Source: Acidimicrobiaceae bacterium (GTDB taxonomy: Bacteria; Actinomycetota; Acidimicrobiia; Acidimicrobiales; Ilumatobacteraceae). Taken from it: a DNA stretch of 64,000 nt. Where the stretch lies: NCBI GenBank assembly GCA_024641005.1, contig JAHEDX010000012.1:1-64000 (forward strand). Reading direction: 5' to 3'. The notes beneath the pieces are model-generated. The model saw nothing but the letters and a program-made list of their open reading frames with translations, was not told the origin of the DNA and searched no databases. The translations under genes and the position numbers were made by a program. Positions 8,931 through 20,262 of the stretch are shown here, in pieces; position 1 is the stretch's first letter, and each line of letters opens with the position of its first letter.

Positions 8931-9965
8931 TCATGGCCTCAGCAGGATCTTGCCGAAGAAGTCGTTGGAGACCATCTTGGTGTGTGCCTCGGCCGCTGCC
9001 TCGAGCGGGAACACCGAGTCGATCACGACATCGAAATGTCCGGCACAGAACTGCTGCCAGACAGGGCCGAACTCCTCGGGACGGTACGGGTCGGAGCCGA
9101 GAATCGAGATGCCCGAATGAAAGAGGTAGCCGAGCGAGGGAATCGTGGCCTCGTCGCCCGACGCGTTGCCGCAGTTGACCAATCTGCCGTGCAGGCCGAT
9201 CGCGAACAGTGACTGCCCGAACAGGGCGGTGCCGACGTGATCGAGCACCATGTCGACACCGGCACCTCCGGTCACCTCGCGAGCCCAACCCGTCACGTCA
9301 CCCGTGCGGTTGTTCAGCACATGATCGGCGCCCAGAGTCAGCGCCCGCTCGCACTTGGCGTCGGTCCCCGCCGTGGCGAGCACCGTGGCACCAGCGTGCT
9401 TGGCGAGTTGGATCGCTGCAGTCGACAAACCGGCGCCCGCAGCGTGGATCATCACGGTCTCACCGGCTTCGAGCTTGCCCACGTCGAACAGCGCGTGAGC
9501 CGCGGTGACGTAGCAGGTCGCGAATGGCGCCGCCTGCTCGAGCGAGATGTCGTCAGGCACGAGATACACGTGCGATGCGGGCACCAGACATCGCTCCGCA
9601 TAGCCGCCGTCCGCTGTCGCCCCGATGATGCCGAGTTCGCCGAACAGGTCGCCCCTGCCTCCGAGTTTCGAGCGGTCGTCGACACCGGCGAGCGACGGAT
9701 CGACGACGACGCGATCGCCGATCGCAACGTTCGCGACCTCGTGCCCGATGGACGAGACGACGCCGGCGACATCCATCCCGGCGATGTGCGGCAGCTGGAA
9801 GCCAGGCATGTTGAACCAGCCGTTGCGCTGCACCACGTCGAGCCGGTTGAGCGCTGCGGCAGCCACGTCGATGACCACGTCGACCGGGCCCGGCTCGGGA
9901 TCGGGGACGTCCTCGTAACTGAGCACCTCCGTGCCGCCGAACTCGCGGTACAGCATGGCTTTCAT
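8931..9965 (-). CDS. Zinc-binding dehydrogenase / quinone oxidoreductase (MDR family)
   Basis: MKAMLYREFGGTEVLSYEDVPDPEPGPVDVVI...GMDVAGVVSSIGHEVANVAIGDRV...GETVMIHAAGAGLSTAAIQLAKHAGATVLATAG. Confidence 0.92.
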   Translation of the reverse strand: MKAMLYREFGGTEVLSYEDVPDPEPGPVDVVIDVAAAALNRLDVVQRNGWFNMPGFQLPHIAGMDVAGVVSSIGHEVANVAIGDRVVVDPSLAGVDDRSKLGGRGDLFGELGIIGATADGGYAERCLVPASHVYLVPDDISLEQAAPFATCYVTAAHALFDVGKLEAGETVMIHAAGAGLSTAAIQLAKHAGATVLATAGTDAKCERALTLGADHVLNNRTGDVTGWAREVTGGAGVDMVLDHVGTALFGQSLFAIGLHGRLVNCGNASGDEATIPSLGYLFHSGISILGSDPYRPEEFGPVWQQFCAGHFDVVIDSVFPLEAAAEAHTKMVSNDFFGKILLRP

Positions 9966-10990
9966 CGTCGCCTCCTTCGGCGGTCGGCGGCCAGGCCCGG
10001 CGGGCTCCAACCAACGTCGTCCGGGTTGAGGTCGACACCGGGTGCCACGACCTCGTCGATCGCGTCGAGCGTGTCGGTGTCGAGTCGCAGCGCTGCGGCA
10101 CCGAGCAGATCGTCGAGTTGCTCCTCGGTGCGAGGCCCGATCAGTGCGCACGCCACCGCAGGATGTTCGACGCCCCATGCCAAGGCGAGATGGGTGAGGC
10201 TCACACCGGCCTCGGCGGCGATCGCCGACAGCTTTTCGACGGCATCCAGCTTCGACTCGTTGCCACCGTCGAAATGATCTGGGTTCGTGGCGCCTCGACT
10301 GTCTGCCGGCGGCGGAGCGGATCGGGTGTACTTCCCGGTCAGCCAGCCTCCGGACAGCGGGCTCCACACCAGCACTCCCATACCGAACCGCTCGGCCGTG
10401 GGCAGCACGTCTCGTTCGATCCCACGCAACAGCATCGAATACGGCGCCTGCTCGGTGTGCGGACCCACCTGGCCACGCCGGGCAGCCGCCCAGTGGGCGA
10501 GCACGATGTCCTCGGCCGGAAAGGTCGACGTGCCCCACGACAGGATCTTGCCGGCAGTGACCAGGTCGTCGAGCGCGGCGACCGTTTCGGCAATGTCCGT
10601 GGCGGGATCCGGTCGGTGCACCTGATACACGTCGATCCGGTCGGTGCCCAACCGCCGAAGGCTGTCCTCGACCGCTCGCCGGATCCAGCGCCGCGAGTTA
10701 CCCCGTCGATTCGGGTCGTCGTGGTCGCCGACCGCATAATGGAACTTGGTGCACAGCACCACCTCGTCACGGCGACCGGAGATCGCCGCGCCGACGATCT
10801 CCTCGTTCTCGCCGTCGGCATACATGTCGGCGGTGTCGACCAGATTGACACCGCCGTCGAGCGCCCGATTGATGATCCGCAGGCACGCAGCACGGTCCGT
10901 GTTGCCCCACGCTCCGAGCACCATCGCACCCAGCCCGAAACGACTGACGTGGATCCCGGTGCGGCCGAGTGGGCGGAGTTCGATCGTCAT
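9962..10990 (-). CDS. Aldo/keto reductase
   Basis: RPLGRTGIHVSRFGLGAMVLGAWG...NLVDTADMYADGENEEIVGAAI...RIDVYQVHRPDP. Confidence 0.93.
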   Translation of the reverse strand: MTIELRPLGRTGIHVSRFGLGAMVLGAWGNTDRAACLRIINRALDGGVNLVDTADMYADGENEEIVGAAISGRRDEVVLCTKFHYAVGDHDDPNRRGNSRRWIRRAVEDSLRRLGTDRIDVYQVHRPDPATDIAETVAALDDLVTAGKILSWGTSTFPAEDIVLAHWAAARRGQVGPHTEQAPYSMLLRGIERDVLPTAERFGMGVLVWSPLSGGWLTGKYTRSAPPPADSRGATNPDHFDGGNESKLDAVEKLSAIAAEAGVSLTHLALAWGVEHPAVACALIGPRTEEQLDDLLGAAALRLDTDTLDAIDEVVAPGVDLNPDDVGWSPPGLAADRRRRRR

Positions 10991-11922
10991 GTCAGGCCTC
11001 GCACGAAGGGCCGGGCCAACGCCCCTGGCGGACGCACCCGGTGAGCGAAGATCGCCATCCCGACGAGTGTGACGACGAACGGCAACGACTGCAGCATCTC
11101 CGAGTTGAGCTGGTACCCGAGACCCTGTACCGACAGGCGGAATGACAACGCACCGGCGAAGACGACACACCCGCCGACAGTGCCCCACAACGTCCATCCG
11201 CCGAAGATGACGGCCGCTATGGCGATGAACCCTCGACCCCCGACGATCGAGTCCTCGAAACGACCGACCTGCACGAAGATCAAGAACGCACCACCGAGGC
11301 CACTCGTCATGCCGGCGTAGTAGATCGACTGCCGGCGGCGAAGGTTGACCTTGATGCCCGACACATCGGCGGGCTGCGGATCCTCACCGACGGCACGTAC
11401 CTCGAGTCCCCACCTGGTCCGGTACATCAGCCACCACGAGAACGGGAGCAACGGGTAGAGCAGGTAGAACGGCCAGGGCTGGCCGAACAATGCCTGACCG
11501 ATGAGTGGCAGGTCGCTGAGCAATGGCACGTCGAACGTCGAGGCGATCTTGGTCGCGGGGGCGATCTCACGGTCGAGAAAGCCCGTCAAACCGAAGACGA
11601 GGATGTTCAACGTCAACCCGACCACGAATTGATCGGCCGCCAGCCGATGGCTCATCTCTGCTTGCACCCCGGCCACGATCATGCCGCCGACGACGCCGGC
11701 GAGCAGCCCCAGCGCGACCGACGAGGTCTGGTCGTACGCCACGGCGCTGGTGAATGCTCCGGCGAGCAACATGCCCTCGACCGAGATGTTCAGCGTGCCG
11801 GCCCGCTCGGCCACCCACTCCCCCGTGGCAGCGAAGATGAGCAGGCCGGCGAAGAGCGCTCCGTTGATGTAGGTCGACTCGGCGGTGAAGATCTCGCCGA
11901 TGGCGCGAAACAAGTCGAGCAT
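10987..11922 (-). CDS. ABC transporter permease (BMP/nucleoside-type)
   Basis: Hydrophobic; NISVEGMLLAGAFTSAVAYDQTSS... typical of BPD_transp_2 permeases; ATGA overlap. Confidence 0.88.
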   Translation of the reverse strand: MLDLFRAIGEIFTAESTYINGALFAGLLIFAATGEWVAERAGTLNISVEGMLLAGAFTSAVAYDQTSSVALGLLAGVVGGMIVAGVQAEMSHRLAADQFVVGLTLNILVFGLTGFLDREIAPATKIASTFDVPLLSDLPLIGQALFGQPWPFYLLYPLLPFSWWLMYRTRWGLEVRAVGEDPQPADVSGIKVNLRRRQSIYYAGMTSGLGGAFLIFVQVGRFEDSIVGGRGFIAIAAVIFGGWTLWGTVGGCVVFAGALSFRLSVQGLGYQLNSEMLQSLPFVVTLVGMAIFAHRVRPPGALARPFVRGLT

Positions 11923-11924
11923 CG

Positions 11925-13084
11925 CTAGGTCCTCGCAGTGGTGGCGGCGCGGGCACGGCGCCGATCGCGGATGAAGATGACTGCCGGCGGGATCAAGAGT
12001 GCGAGCACCAGCAGCCCCTGGATGACGTCGGTGATACGACCCTCGACCCCGGTGCTCCCCACGAATCCCGAGCCGGTACGCAGCGCAGCGAACACGAACG
12101 CAACCGGGATCGCTGCCAAGGCCTTCTCGCGAGCCACCAGAGCGACGAGCAGGCCGGTCCAGCCGATATTGGTGGAGAATCCGGGCACGAGGCGGTAGTT
12201 GCCGAACGCGAATCCGCCGCCGGCCAACATCGCCGCGCCAGCGAACCCTGCGAAGGCACCCCCGATCAACAAGGCGGCACTGCCGTACTTGGTCTGTGAC
12301 ACGCCCGCTCGTTGGGCAGCGCGTGGGTTACGGCCGAGCATCCGCAGCCTGAAGCCCCACACGGTTCGTGCCAGCGCCCAGGCCACGAGCACCGCCAACG
12401 CGACGGCGATGAACACCGTGACCGGAAATTCGTTGCCGAACAACGTGTGACGGGGCAGGCGACTGCCGTCCGGAATCTGGTCGCTGACCTGGTTCCGGTT
12501 TCCACGATTCGCCTCGGGGGCCAGCAACAACCAGTCGTACCGGAGGCCGAAGGCGACGGCCTGGCCGGCGATCGTGACGAGCAACAGCGTCGAGAGCACC
12601 TCGGGCACTCCGCGCCAGTACTTCAACACTCCGGCGATGCCTGCCCACAGGGCACCACCCAACGCGCCGGCGAGCAGCACGACGAGCATGTTCAACGGCC
12701 CGGGACCTCCGATCACAAACCCGAGATACGTGGCCATCGCGGCGCCGATCAGCAGCTGGCCCTCCTGGCCGATGTTGACCAAGCCGGCCTTCGCCGAGAT
12801 CACCGTGCCCAGCGCGACCAGCAGCAGCGGGGCGGCGGTACCCAGTGTCTCACCCCACCGACCGGGGGCCCGCAGGCTGCCATCGATCAACGCCGACAGC
12901 ACGGGCCGCCACGACCCGCCCGTCGCCTCGACCAGCACGGCGGAGAGCACGAGTGCGGCGAACACGCTGAGCCCGTACCACATGACCCATTCGGCGACGC
13001 GCGCGCCACGGGCGGGTGCGGTGGACGCGGGCCCGCCGGCCGGTTGGCCTGATCCGGCCACGACGTTCGAATCGGCGATCTCGG

Positions 13085-13088
<4 letters not shown>
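11925..13088 (-). CDS. ABC transporter permease (BMP/nucleoside-type), second subunit
   Basis: VISAKAGLVNIGQEGQLLIGAAMATYLGFVIGGPGPLNMLVVLLAGALGGALWAGIAGVLKYWRGVPEVLSTLLL. Confidence 0.88.
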
Positions 13089-14679
<1,591 letters not shown>

Positions 14680-14683
<4 letters not shown>

Positions 14684-15891
14684 CCGCCGCTGTATGCCTC
14701 GGCCGAGATGCCGCCCAGCTGGTCCATCAGATCGGCATCGTAGGCGCCCAGCAGACCGAAGGCGTCGTCCAGCAACGCCTGAGCCTCTGGTGTCGCGTCG
14801 CACAGCTCGGCGCCGTTGAGGCCTTGCTGGGTCGGGAACTGGTAGGTGCTCCCTTCCGTCAGATCACCGGCGATGATGAGACGCAAGGCCTCGGCGGCGT
14901 AGCGACCACCGTCGAAGACGATGCTCCCGCTCCAGGCGATCCCGTCGTCACGGCTGCAGACGTCGGCCGGACCTGCGGCGAACACCGCGATGCCGTCGTC
15001 GGTCGCCAACTGGCCGACCGGATCGAGCGCTCCACCCAAGTACGCGTAGGCGAGCGTCGCACCGTTGGCCTCGGCATTTGTGAGCGCCGCCGTGGCGTTC
15101 GCCGAGTTGTCGAAGTCGAACTGGAAGTCGCCGGTACCGACATATTCCATCGTGAACGACGGGTCGACCGATTGCAGGCCGAGGACGGTCGCGTTGTACG
15201 ACTCACGCTCGAAGTTGAGGTCGCAGCATCCGAGGAATACCGCCTGGTTGCCACCCTGTTCCTGCAACACGGCACCCATCGCGACGCCGGCCGTGTAATG
15301 GATCGCTGCGCCCCAGTCGGTTGCCTGTGCCAAACCGGGCAACTCCTGGAACCCGGCGCCGCAGTTGCAGTACCAGAAGATGTCGGGGAACTGCTCGGTC
15401 AGATCGGGAAGCGGCTCTGCGATCTCGCTGGCGCCCACGAAGATGATGTCGACGCCCTGCGCCGCGAGGTCGGCCATCGACTGCGCCGCCTCGGCGGATC
15501 CGATGTTGTCGCTCACGATCGGCGGAGCGAACCCGTTCTCGGCCGAGAACTCCTCGGCGAAGGTGACGAGCGACTGGTAGTAACCGTTGTCGTCTCGCGG
15601 ACCTGCCGCGGCAACCCCGATCGTGACCGTCCCGTCGCCATCGGCATCGAACGTCGCGATGATGTCGTCGGTCTCGGGCGCCGCAGCGGTCGTCTCGGGC
15701 GCGTCGGTCGCCATCGGCGCGTCGGTCGCCTCAGGTGCGTCGGTCGCCTCAGGTGCGTCGGTCGCCTCGGGCGCGTCGGTCACCGTGGGCGCGTCGGTCG
15801 CCTCCGTCGCGTCGTCGTCACCGCCGCACGCGGCGACAACGAGCGCAAGCGGAACGAGCAGCGCGCACAGTTTTCTGGACTTGTTGGACAT
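14680..15891 (-). CDS. BMP family ABC transporter substrate-binding lipoprotein
   Basis: Lipobox-like [45 protein letters not shown]; operonic with the ABC components. Confidence 0.88.
15701..15808. repeat. Six tandem 18-nt units (gcgtcggtcgcctcaggt-like) encoding TDAPEA linker repeats
   Basis: Units at 15701, 15719, 15737, 15755, 15773 and 15791; in frame in the lipoprotein linker. Confidence 0.85.
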
Positions 15892-15987
15892 GGTCCCCTC
15901 CCCATCGGAATGCTGATGCTGTTGAAGGTCGTCCTCATCGAGGACGACCTCGTCGCCGTTCAGCTGCGGCGCGAATTGTTGTGATGA

Positions 15988-17166
15988 TCATGATTGTCGA
16001 GCCCGGTCCACCGAGGCCGATCGGTAGCGCTGGACCAGCCACCGGTTGAACTGCACGTGGCTCTCTTCTTGCCACGAGTACCTGCCACGCGGTGCGTATC
16101 GAGAGTTGAGCCCGTATTGCACCTTGGTGGTGGCGTCCTGATCCTGGCGCACGAAGACCTGTACTCCGGCGTCGGACAACGCGACCTTCTCGGCGAACAA
16201 CGGATCGTCGAGCGCCGAGGGGTGGAAGATGTAGCCGATCTCGACATCGATCGTCTGTGCCCCTGTAGGCCGCACGAGAAAGAAGAAGCACTGGTCGGGG
16301 GCAGTTCCGAAACAGAGCGTCGGCGGGATCAGCGAGAACGTCGATCGTGTTCGTTCCTCATCGGTGAGCTCAGGGAAGACCGGCATGATGACGCGGTGGG
16401 TCGCATTGAAGCCGCCGTCGATGTGGGTGTACCCAGAGGTACGGAAGATCACGTTCGAGTCGTCTTTCCACGGCTCGGGAAACGCCGACAGGTTGGATGG
16501 ACAGAAGTCCTGCACGTACTGATGCAGCCGATTGGCGTGGTAGCCGTCGTTGAAGTTCTCGAACATCACCTTCCAGTTCCACGGCATGCCTTCGAGCGTG
16601 AAGGTGCCGGGGCACACGGCCTCGTCGAGGTGGTAGTTCGAGAGATAGGGGGTGTAGCGCTCGAGTGTCGGGGCCAGGGGGGCGGCGTCGGGATCGAAGT
16701 TGACGAAGACGAACCCCATCCACTCCTCGACCTGCAGTTGGGGCAGGCCCCAGTCCGCCTTGTCGAACGCCTCGGTGCGCTCCATCGCAGGGGCACCGAG
16801 CAGCCGGCCGTCGAGCCCGTAGATCCAGTGGTGGTACGGGCACTTGAAGGTGGTGTCGTTGCCCTGTCCTTCACACACCTGCATTGCACGGTGCTGGCAC
16901 ACCGCCGAGACGCAGCGCACCTGGCTCTCCTTGTCACGCACCACGATCAGGGGCTCGCCCACGAGCGTGACAGTGAACCAGTCACCTGGATTCGGGATCC
17001 GTTCGGCCCTGCCGACGCACAACCACTCGCGCGTGAACAATGCCTCCTTCTCGAACGCGAGCACGTCCTCGGAGGTGTAGAGCATCGGCGGCAACGTGGC
17101 CGCCCTGGACACATCGGCGATCGACGCCTCGAGCGAGTCGAGCAATTCGGCGGACAAGGGGTTCAT
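15988..17166 (-). CDS. Rieske aromatic ring-hydroxylating oxygenase, alpha subunit
   Basis: Rieske [25 protein letters not shown]; mononuclear Fe motif [13 protein letters not shown]. Confidence 0.93.
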   Translation of the reverse strand: MNPLSAELLDSLEASIADVSRAATLPPMLYTSEDVLAFEKEALFTREWLCVGRAERIPNPGDWFTVTLVGEPLIVVRDKESQVRCVSAVCQHRAMQVCEGQGNDTTFKCPYHHWIYGLDGRLLGAPAMERTEAFDKADWGLPQLQVEEWMGFVFVNFDPDAAPLAPTLERYTPYLSNYHLDEAVCPGTFTLEGMPWNWKVMFENFNDGYHANRLHQYVQDFCPSNLSAFPEPWKDDSNVIFRTSGYTHIDGGFNATHRVIMPVFPELTDEERTRSTFSLIPPTLCFGTAPDQCFFFLVRPTGAQTIDVEIGYIFHPSALDDPLFAEKVALSDAGVQVFVRQDQDATTKVQYGLNSRYAPRGRYSWQEESHVQFNRWLVQRYRSASVDRARQS

Positions 17167-18680
17167 CGCACTGCCTCCTTCAACAGGAACTTGCGGATCT
17201 TGCCGACGCTCGTTCGTGGCAACTCGTCGAGCATCGTGAACTCGCGGGGCACCTTGGCTTTGCCGAGCCGTTCGGTGCACCAGGCCCTGAGTTCGTCGGC
17301 ATCGGGTGGGGCCGTCGGATCTGCGGCGACGAAGAAGGCGACCGGCACCTCGTCACGAACCGGATCGGGGGCGCCGACGACCGACGCCTCGAGCACGCCT
17401 GGATGAGCGGAGACGACCGCCTCGACCTCGACGGTCGATACGTTCTCGCCGGCGACCTTCAACACGTCGGAGCGTCGCCCGTCGAAGAAGAATCGACCGT
17501 CGCAATCGCGACTCGCCCGGTCGCCGGTGAGGAACCACCCGTCGCGGAACGCTGCCTCGGTGGTGGCCGGATCGTCGAGATAGCCGGCAAACAAGGTGAC
17601 ACCGCGGTCGCCGCGTACCACGATCTCGCCCACCGCGTCGGCTGCCGTCGGGACGCCGTCCGGGTCGTGGATGTCGACCTCGCAGCCGTCGGTGACGAAC
17701 CCCATCGACGTGCAGTTCGGCGCGCCGGCAGCATCGGTGAGCACGGCGGGAATCGTTTCGGTCATGCCGTACAACTGACGAGGCAGACAGCCGAACCAGT
17801 CACCGATGGTGTCGTACTGATCGTCGGTGATGTTCTGGGCGAACCAGCAATGGCGCAGTGTGACACCTTCGGTCCGAGCGCCTCTGGCGAGGATCATCCG
17901 CAATGGAGCGGCGAACAAGCTGGCACATGTTGCCCGATGCCGCGCCGCCTGGCCGAGAAAGCCACTGGCCGAGAAGTTGTGCATCAGGGCCACCGACGCG
18001 CCGACCCAGATCGCGGACGCGAACGAGTAGTACTGGGCATTGGCGTGGAACAGCGGCAGCACGACGAGTTGGCGATCGGCGGTGGTGAGCCCCGCCGCCT
18101 CGGCCATGGTCTTGCCGGCAAACGCATAGTTGGCCTGCGTGATATCGACGCCCTTGGGCCGGCCGGTCGTACCGCTGGTGAACATCACGGCGGCCCGATC
18201 TGCGAGCGTCGGCGCCGGCCAGCCGGAGAATTCGGCGTCGGGGAGCCACCCGAAGCCGGCGTCGGACTCGTCGATGAGGAACAGTGTCAGGTCGCCGGCG
18301 GCCGGCAGGTAGGCGTCGACGCGTGCAACGGAGCAGAACCCGACAGCCGGCGATGTGCGATCGATGTGGTCGGCGAGTTCGGGGGTGCGACCCATCGGGT
18401 CCGATGGCACGATCCACGCCCCCAACCTGATGGCAGCCAGCCATGCGGCGATGAACGTCGGACAGTTCGTGAGCGCCAGGTGAACCGACGCGCCCGGACC
18501 GACGTCGTGGCTGACGAGCTCGGTCGCCATGCGGGCGACGATCGAGTCGAACTCGGCGTAGGTCCACTCGGTGACGGTGCCGTCGGCGGCCTCGAAAACG
18601 AGGAACGAGGCGTCGGGGCGTGAAGCCACCGCAGCAGTCCAGCTGCGAGCGAACGTGACGGCGTCGGGCCAGGTCGCCAT
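17163..18680 (-). CDS. AMP-dependent acyl-CoA synthetase/ligase
   Basis: VMFTSGTTGRPKGVDITQANY, LYGMTETIPAVL, FLTGDRASRDCDGRFFFDGRRSDVLKVAGENVSTVEVEAVV. Confidence 0.93.
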   Translation of the reverse strand: MATWPDAVTFARSWTAAVASRPDASFLVFEAADGTVTEWTYAEFDSIVARMATELVSHDVGPGASVHLALTNCPTFIAAWLAAIRLGAWIVPSDPMGRTPELADHIDRTSPAVGFCSVARVDAYLPAAGDLTLFLIDESDAGFGWLPDAEFSGWPAPTLADRAAVMFTSGTTGRPKGVDITQANYAFAGKTMAEAAGLTTADRQLVVLPLFHANAQYYSFASAIWVGASVALMHNFSASGFLGQAARHRATCASLFAAPLRMILARGARTEGVTLRHCWFAQNITDDQYDTIGDWFGCLPRQLYGMTETIPAVLTDAAGAPNCTSMGFVTDGCEVDIHDPDGVPTAADAVGEIVVRGDRGVTLFAGYLDDPATTEAAFRDGWFLTGDRASRDCDGRFFFDGRRSDVLKVAGENVSTVEVEAVVSAHPGVLEASVVGAPDPVRDEVPVAFFVAADPTAPPDADELRAWCTERLGKAKVPREFTMLDELPRTSVGKIRKFLLKEAVR

Positions 18681-18684
18681 CGGG

Positions 18685-20262
18685 TCACTCCACCGCCGCG
18701 TCGGAGATCGGGCCGTACCCGCCACCACCGGGCAGTTCGAGCCGTACGACGTCGCCGGGCTGCAAGGTGAGGCGGGCCTGGGTGACCACCGACTCGCCGT
18801 TGACCTTGAAGCTGCCGGCCTCTCCCGACTCGCCGCCGAAGACACCTTGCGGTGGCTCAGCGAGACGGCTGGTGACGGCATTGAGCTGCCACGGTCTGCT
18901 GGTGGCGACCGAGAACTCGACGACCTGGCCGAGCCCACCCGTCTGCCGACCGGCTCCGCCGGACCCGCGACGCAACGACTTCTCGTGGAACCGGATCGGA
19001 GCCGATGCCTCGACCACCTCGATCGGGACAGCCGAGACACCGGTCGGGTACGAACAGGCGTCGAGACCCGACTTCGTCGCCCGTGCGCCGACACCGCCGG
19101 CGTAGGTGAACATCGCCGTGATGAACGGCTTGCCGCTGTCGTGGTTGCCGTTGACCTGCATGGTCCACACCGCCCCCGAACCTTCGGCCATCGCGTCGTC
19201 GGGTCGCACCTGGGCGAGCGCCTTGAGCAGCGCGTTGGGGAGGAACATGCCGACCACGTGTCGGGCCGTCCCCGGCTGCGGTAGCACCGCGTTGACGATC
19301 GATCCCTCTGGGGCGACCACCTTGATCGGCCCGAGGCTGCCATGGTTGTTCGGGATGTCGGGATTGAGCACCGAACGCACCGTGAACGTGGTGTATGCGT
19401 GGGTGTAGTTCTTGACCACGTTGATGCCCCATGGGCTCGCCGGAGAGGTGCCCTCGTAGTCGACCGTGACCTCCCCGGCGTCGGCATCGACGTTCACCGA
19501 GCAGACGATGTCGATCCGGCTGCCGTCGGCGAGGTCGAGCACGGCCGACGATGCGTACCTGCCGCTCGGGAGTGCCCGGATGCTCTCGCGAGTGGCAGCC
19601 TCTGAGCGGTCGATGATCTCGTCGGCCAGGCCCTCGATGTCGTCGAGGTCGAAGGTGCTGCACAGCGCCGCCAGGCGTTGCGCTCCGACCTCGCCTGACG
19701 CGAGCTGGGCATGCAGGTCGCCTGCCATGTGATCGGGCTGGCGAACATTGGACAGTATGAACTTCCAGACGTCCTCGTTGCGTTCGCCGCGCTTCATCAG
19801 CTTGCAGATCGGGATCCAGAGACCCTCTTCGAACACGTCTCGTCCACCGGCGCCGATGCCGTAGCCGCCGACGTCGGTGTGGTGGATCGTCGAGCCGAAG
19901 AACGCGATCAACTTGCCGTTGCGCCAGGCGGGTACGAGAACGGTGACGTCGAGCAGCTGGCCGGCGGTCTTGTAGGGGTCGTTGGTGATCAGCACATCAC
20001 CGGGTTCGATGCTGTCGAGCGGGTATTCGACGAGCATGTTGGCGGCGCCGATCGCGAGCGAGTTGATGTGCCCTGGGGTGCCGGTGACCGCCTGGGCGAC
20101 CATCCGGCCGCGTCGGTCGAACACTGCGTTCGCCAGATCACCGGCTTCGCGTACGATCGGCGAGAAGGCTGCCCGTTGCAGGGCGCGGGCCTGCTCGTTG
20201 ACCGTCGCGATGAGCGACTGCCACAGGATCTCGAGCTCGACCGGGTCGAACGAACGGCTCAT
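18685..20262 (-). CDS. Hydantoinase B / oxoprolinase family protein
   Basis: DPVELEILWQSLIATVNEQARALQRAAFSPIVREAGDLANAVFDRRGRMVAQAVTGTPGHI...GDVLITNDPYKTAGQLLDVTVL. Confidence 0.93.
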   Translation of the reverse strand: MSRSFDPVELEILWQSLIATVNEQARALQRAAFSPIVREAGDLANAVFDRRGRMVAQAVTGTPGHINSLAIGAANMLVEYPLDSIEPGDVLITNDPYKTAGQLLDVTVLVPAWRNGKLIAFFGSTIHHTDVGGYGIGAGGRDVFEEGLWIPICKLMKRGERNEDVWKFILSNVRQPDHMAGDLHAQLASGEVGAQRLAALCSTFDLDDIEGLADEIIDRSEAATRESIRALPSGRYASSAVLDLADGSRIDIVCSVNVDADAGEVTVDYEGTSPASPWGINVVKNYTHAYTTFTVRSVLNPDIPNNHGSLGPIKVVAPEGSIVNAVLPQPGTARHVVGMFLPNALLKALAQVRPDDAMAEGSGAVWTMQVNGNHDSGKPFITAMFTYAGGVGARATKSGLDACSYPTGVSAVPIEVVEASAPIRFHEKSLRRGSGGAGRQTGGLGQVVEFSVATSRPWQLNAVTSRLAEPPQGVFGGESGEAGSFKVNGESVVTQARLTLQPGDVVRLELPGGGGYGPISDAAVE

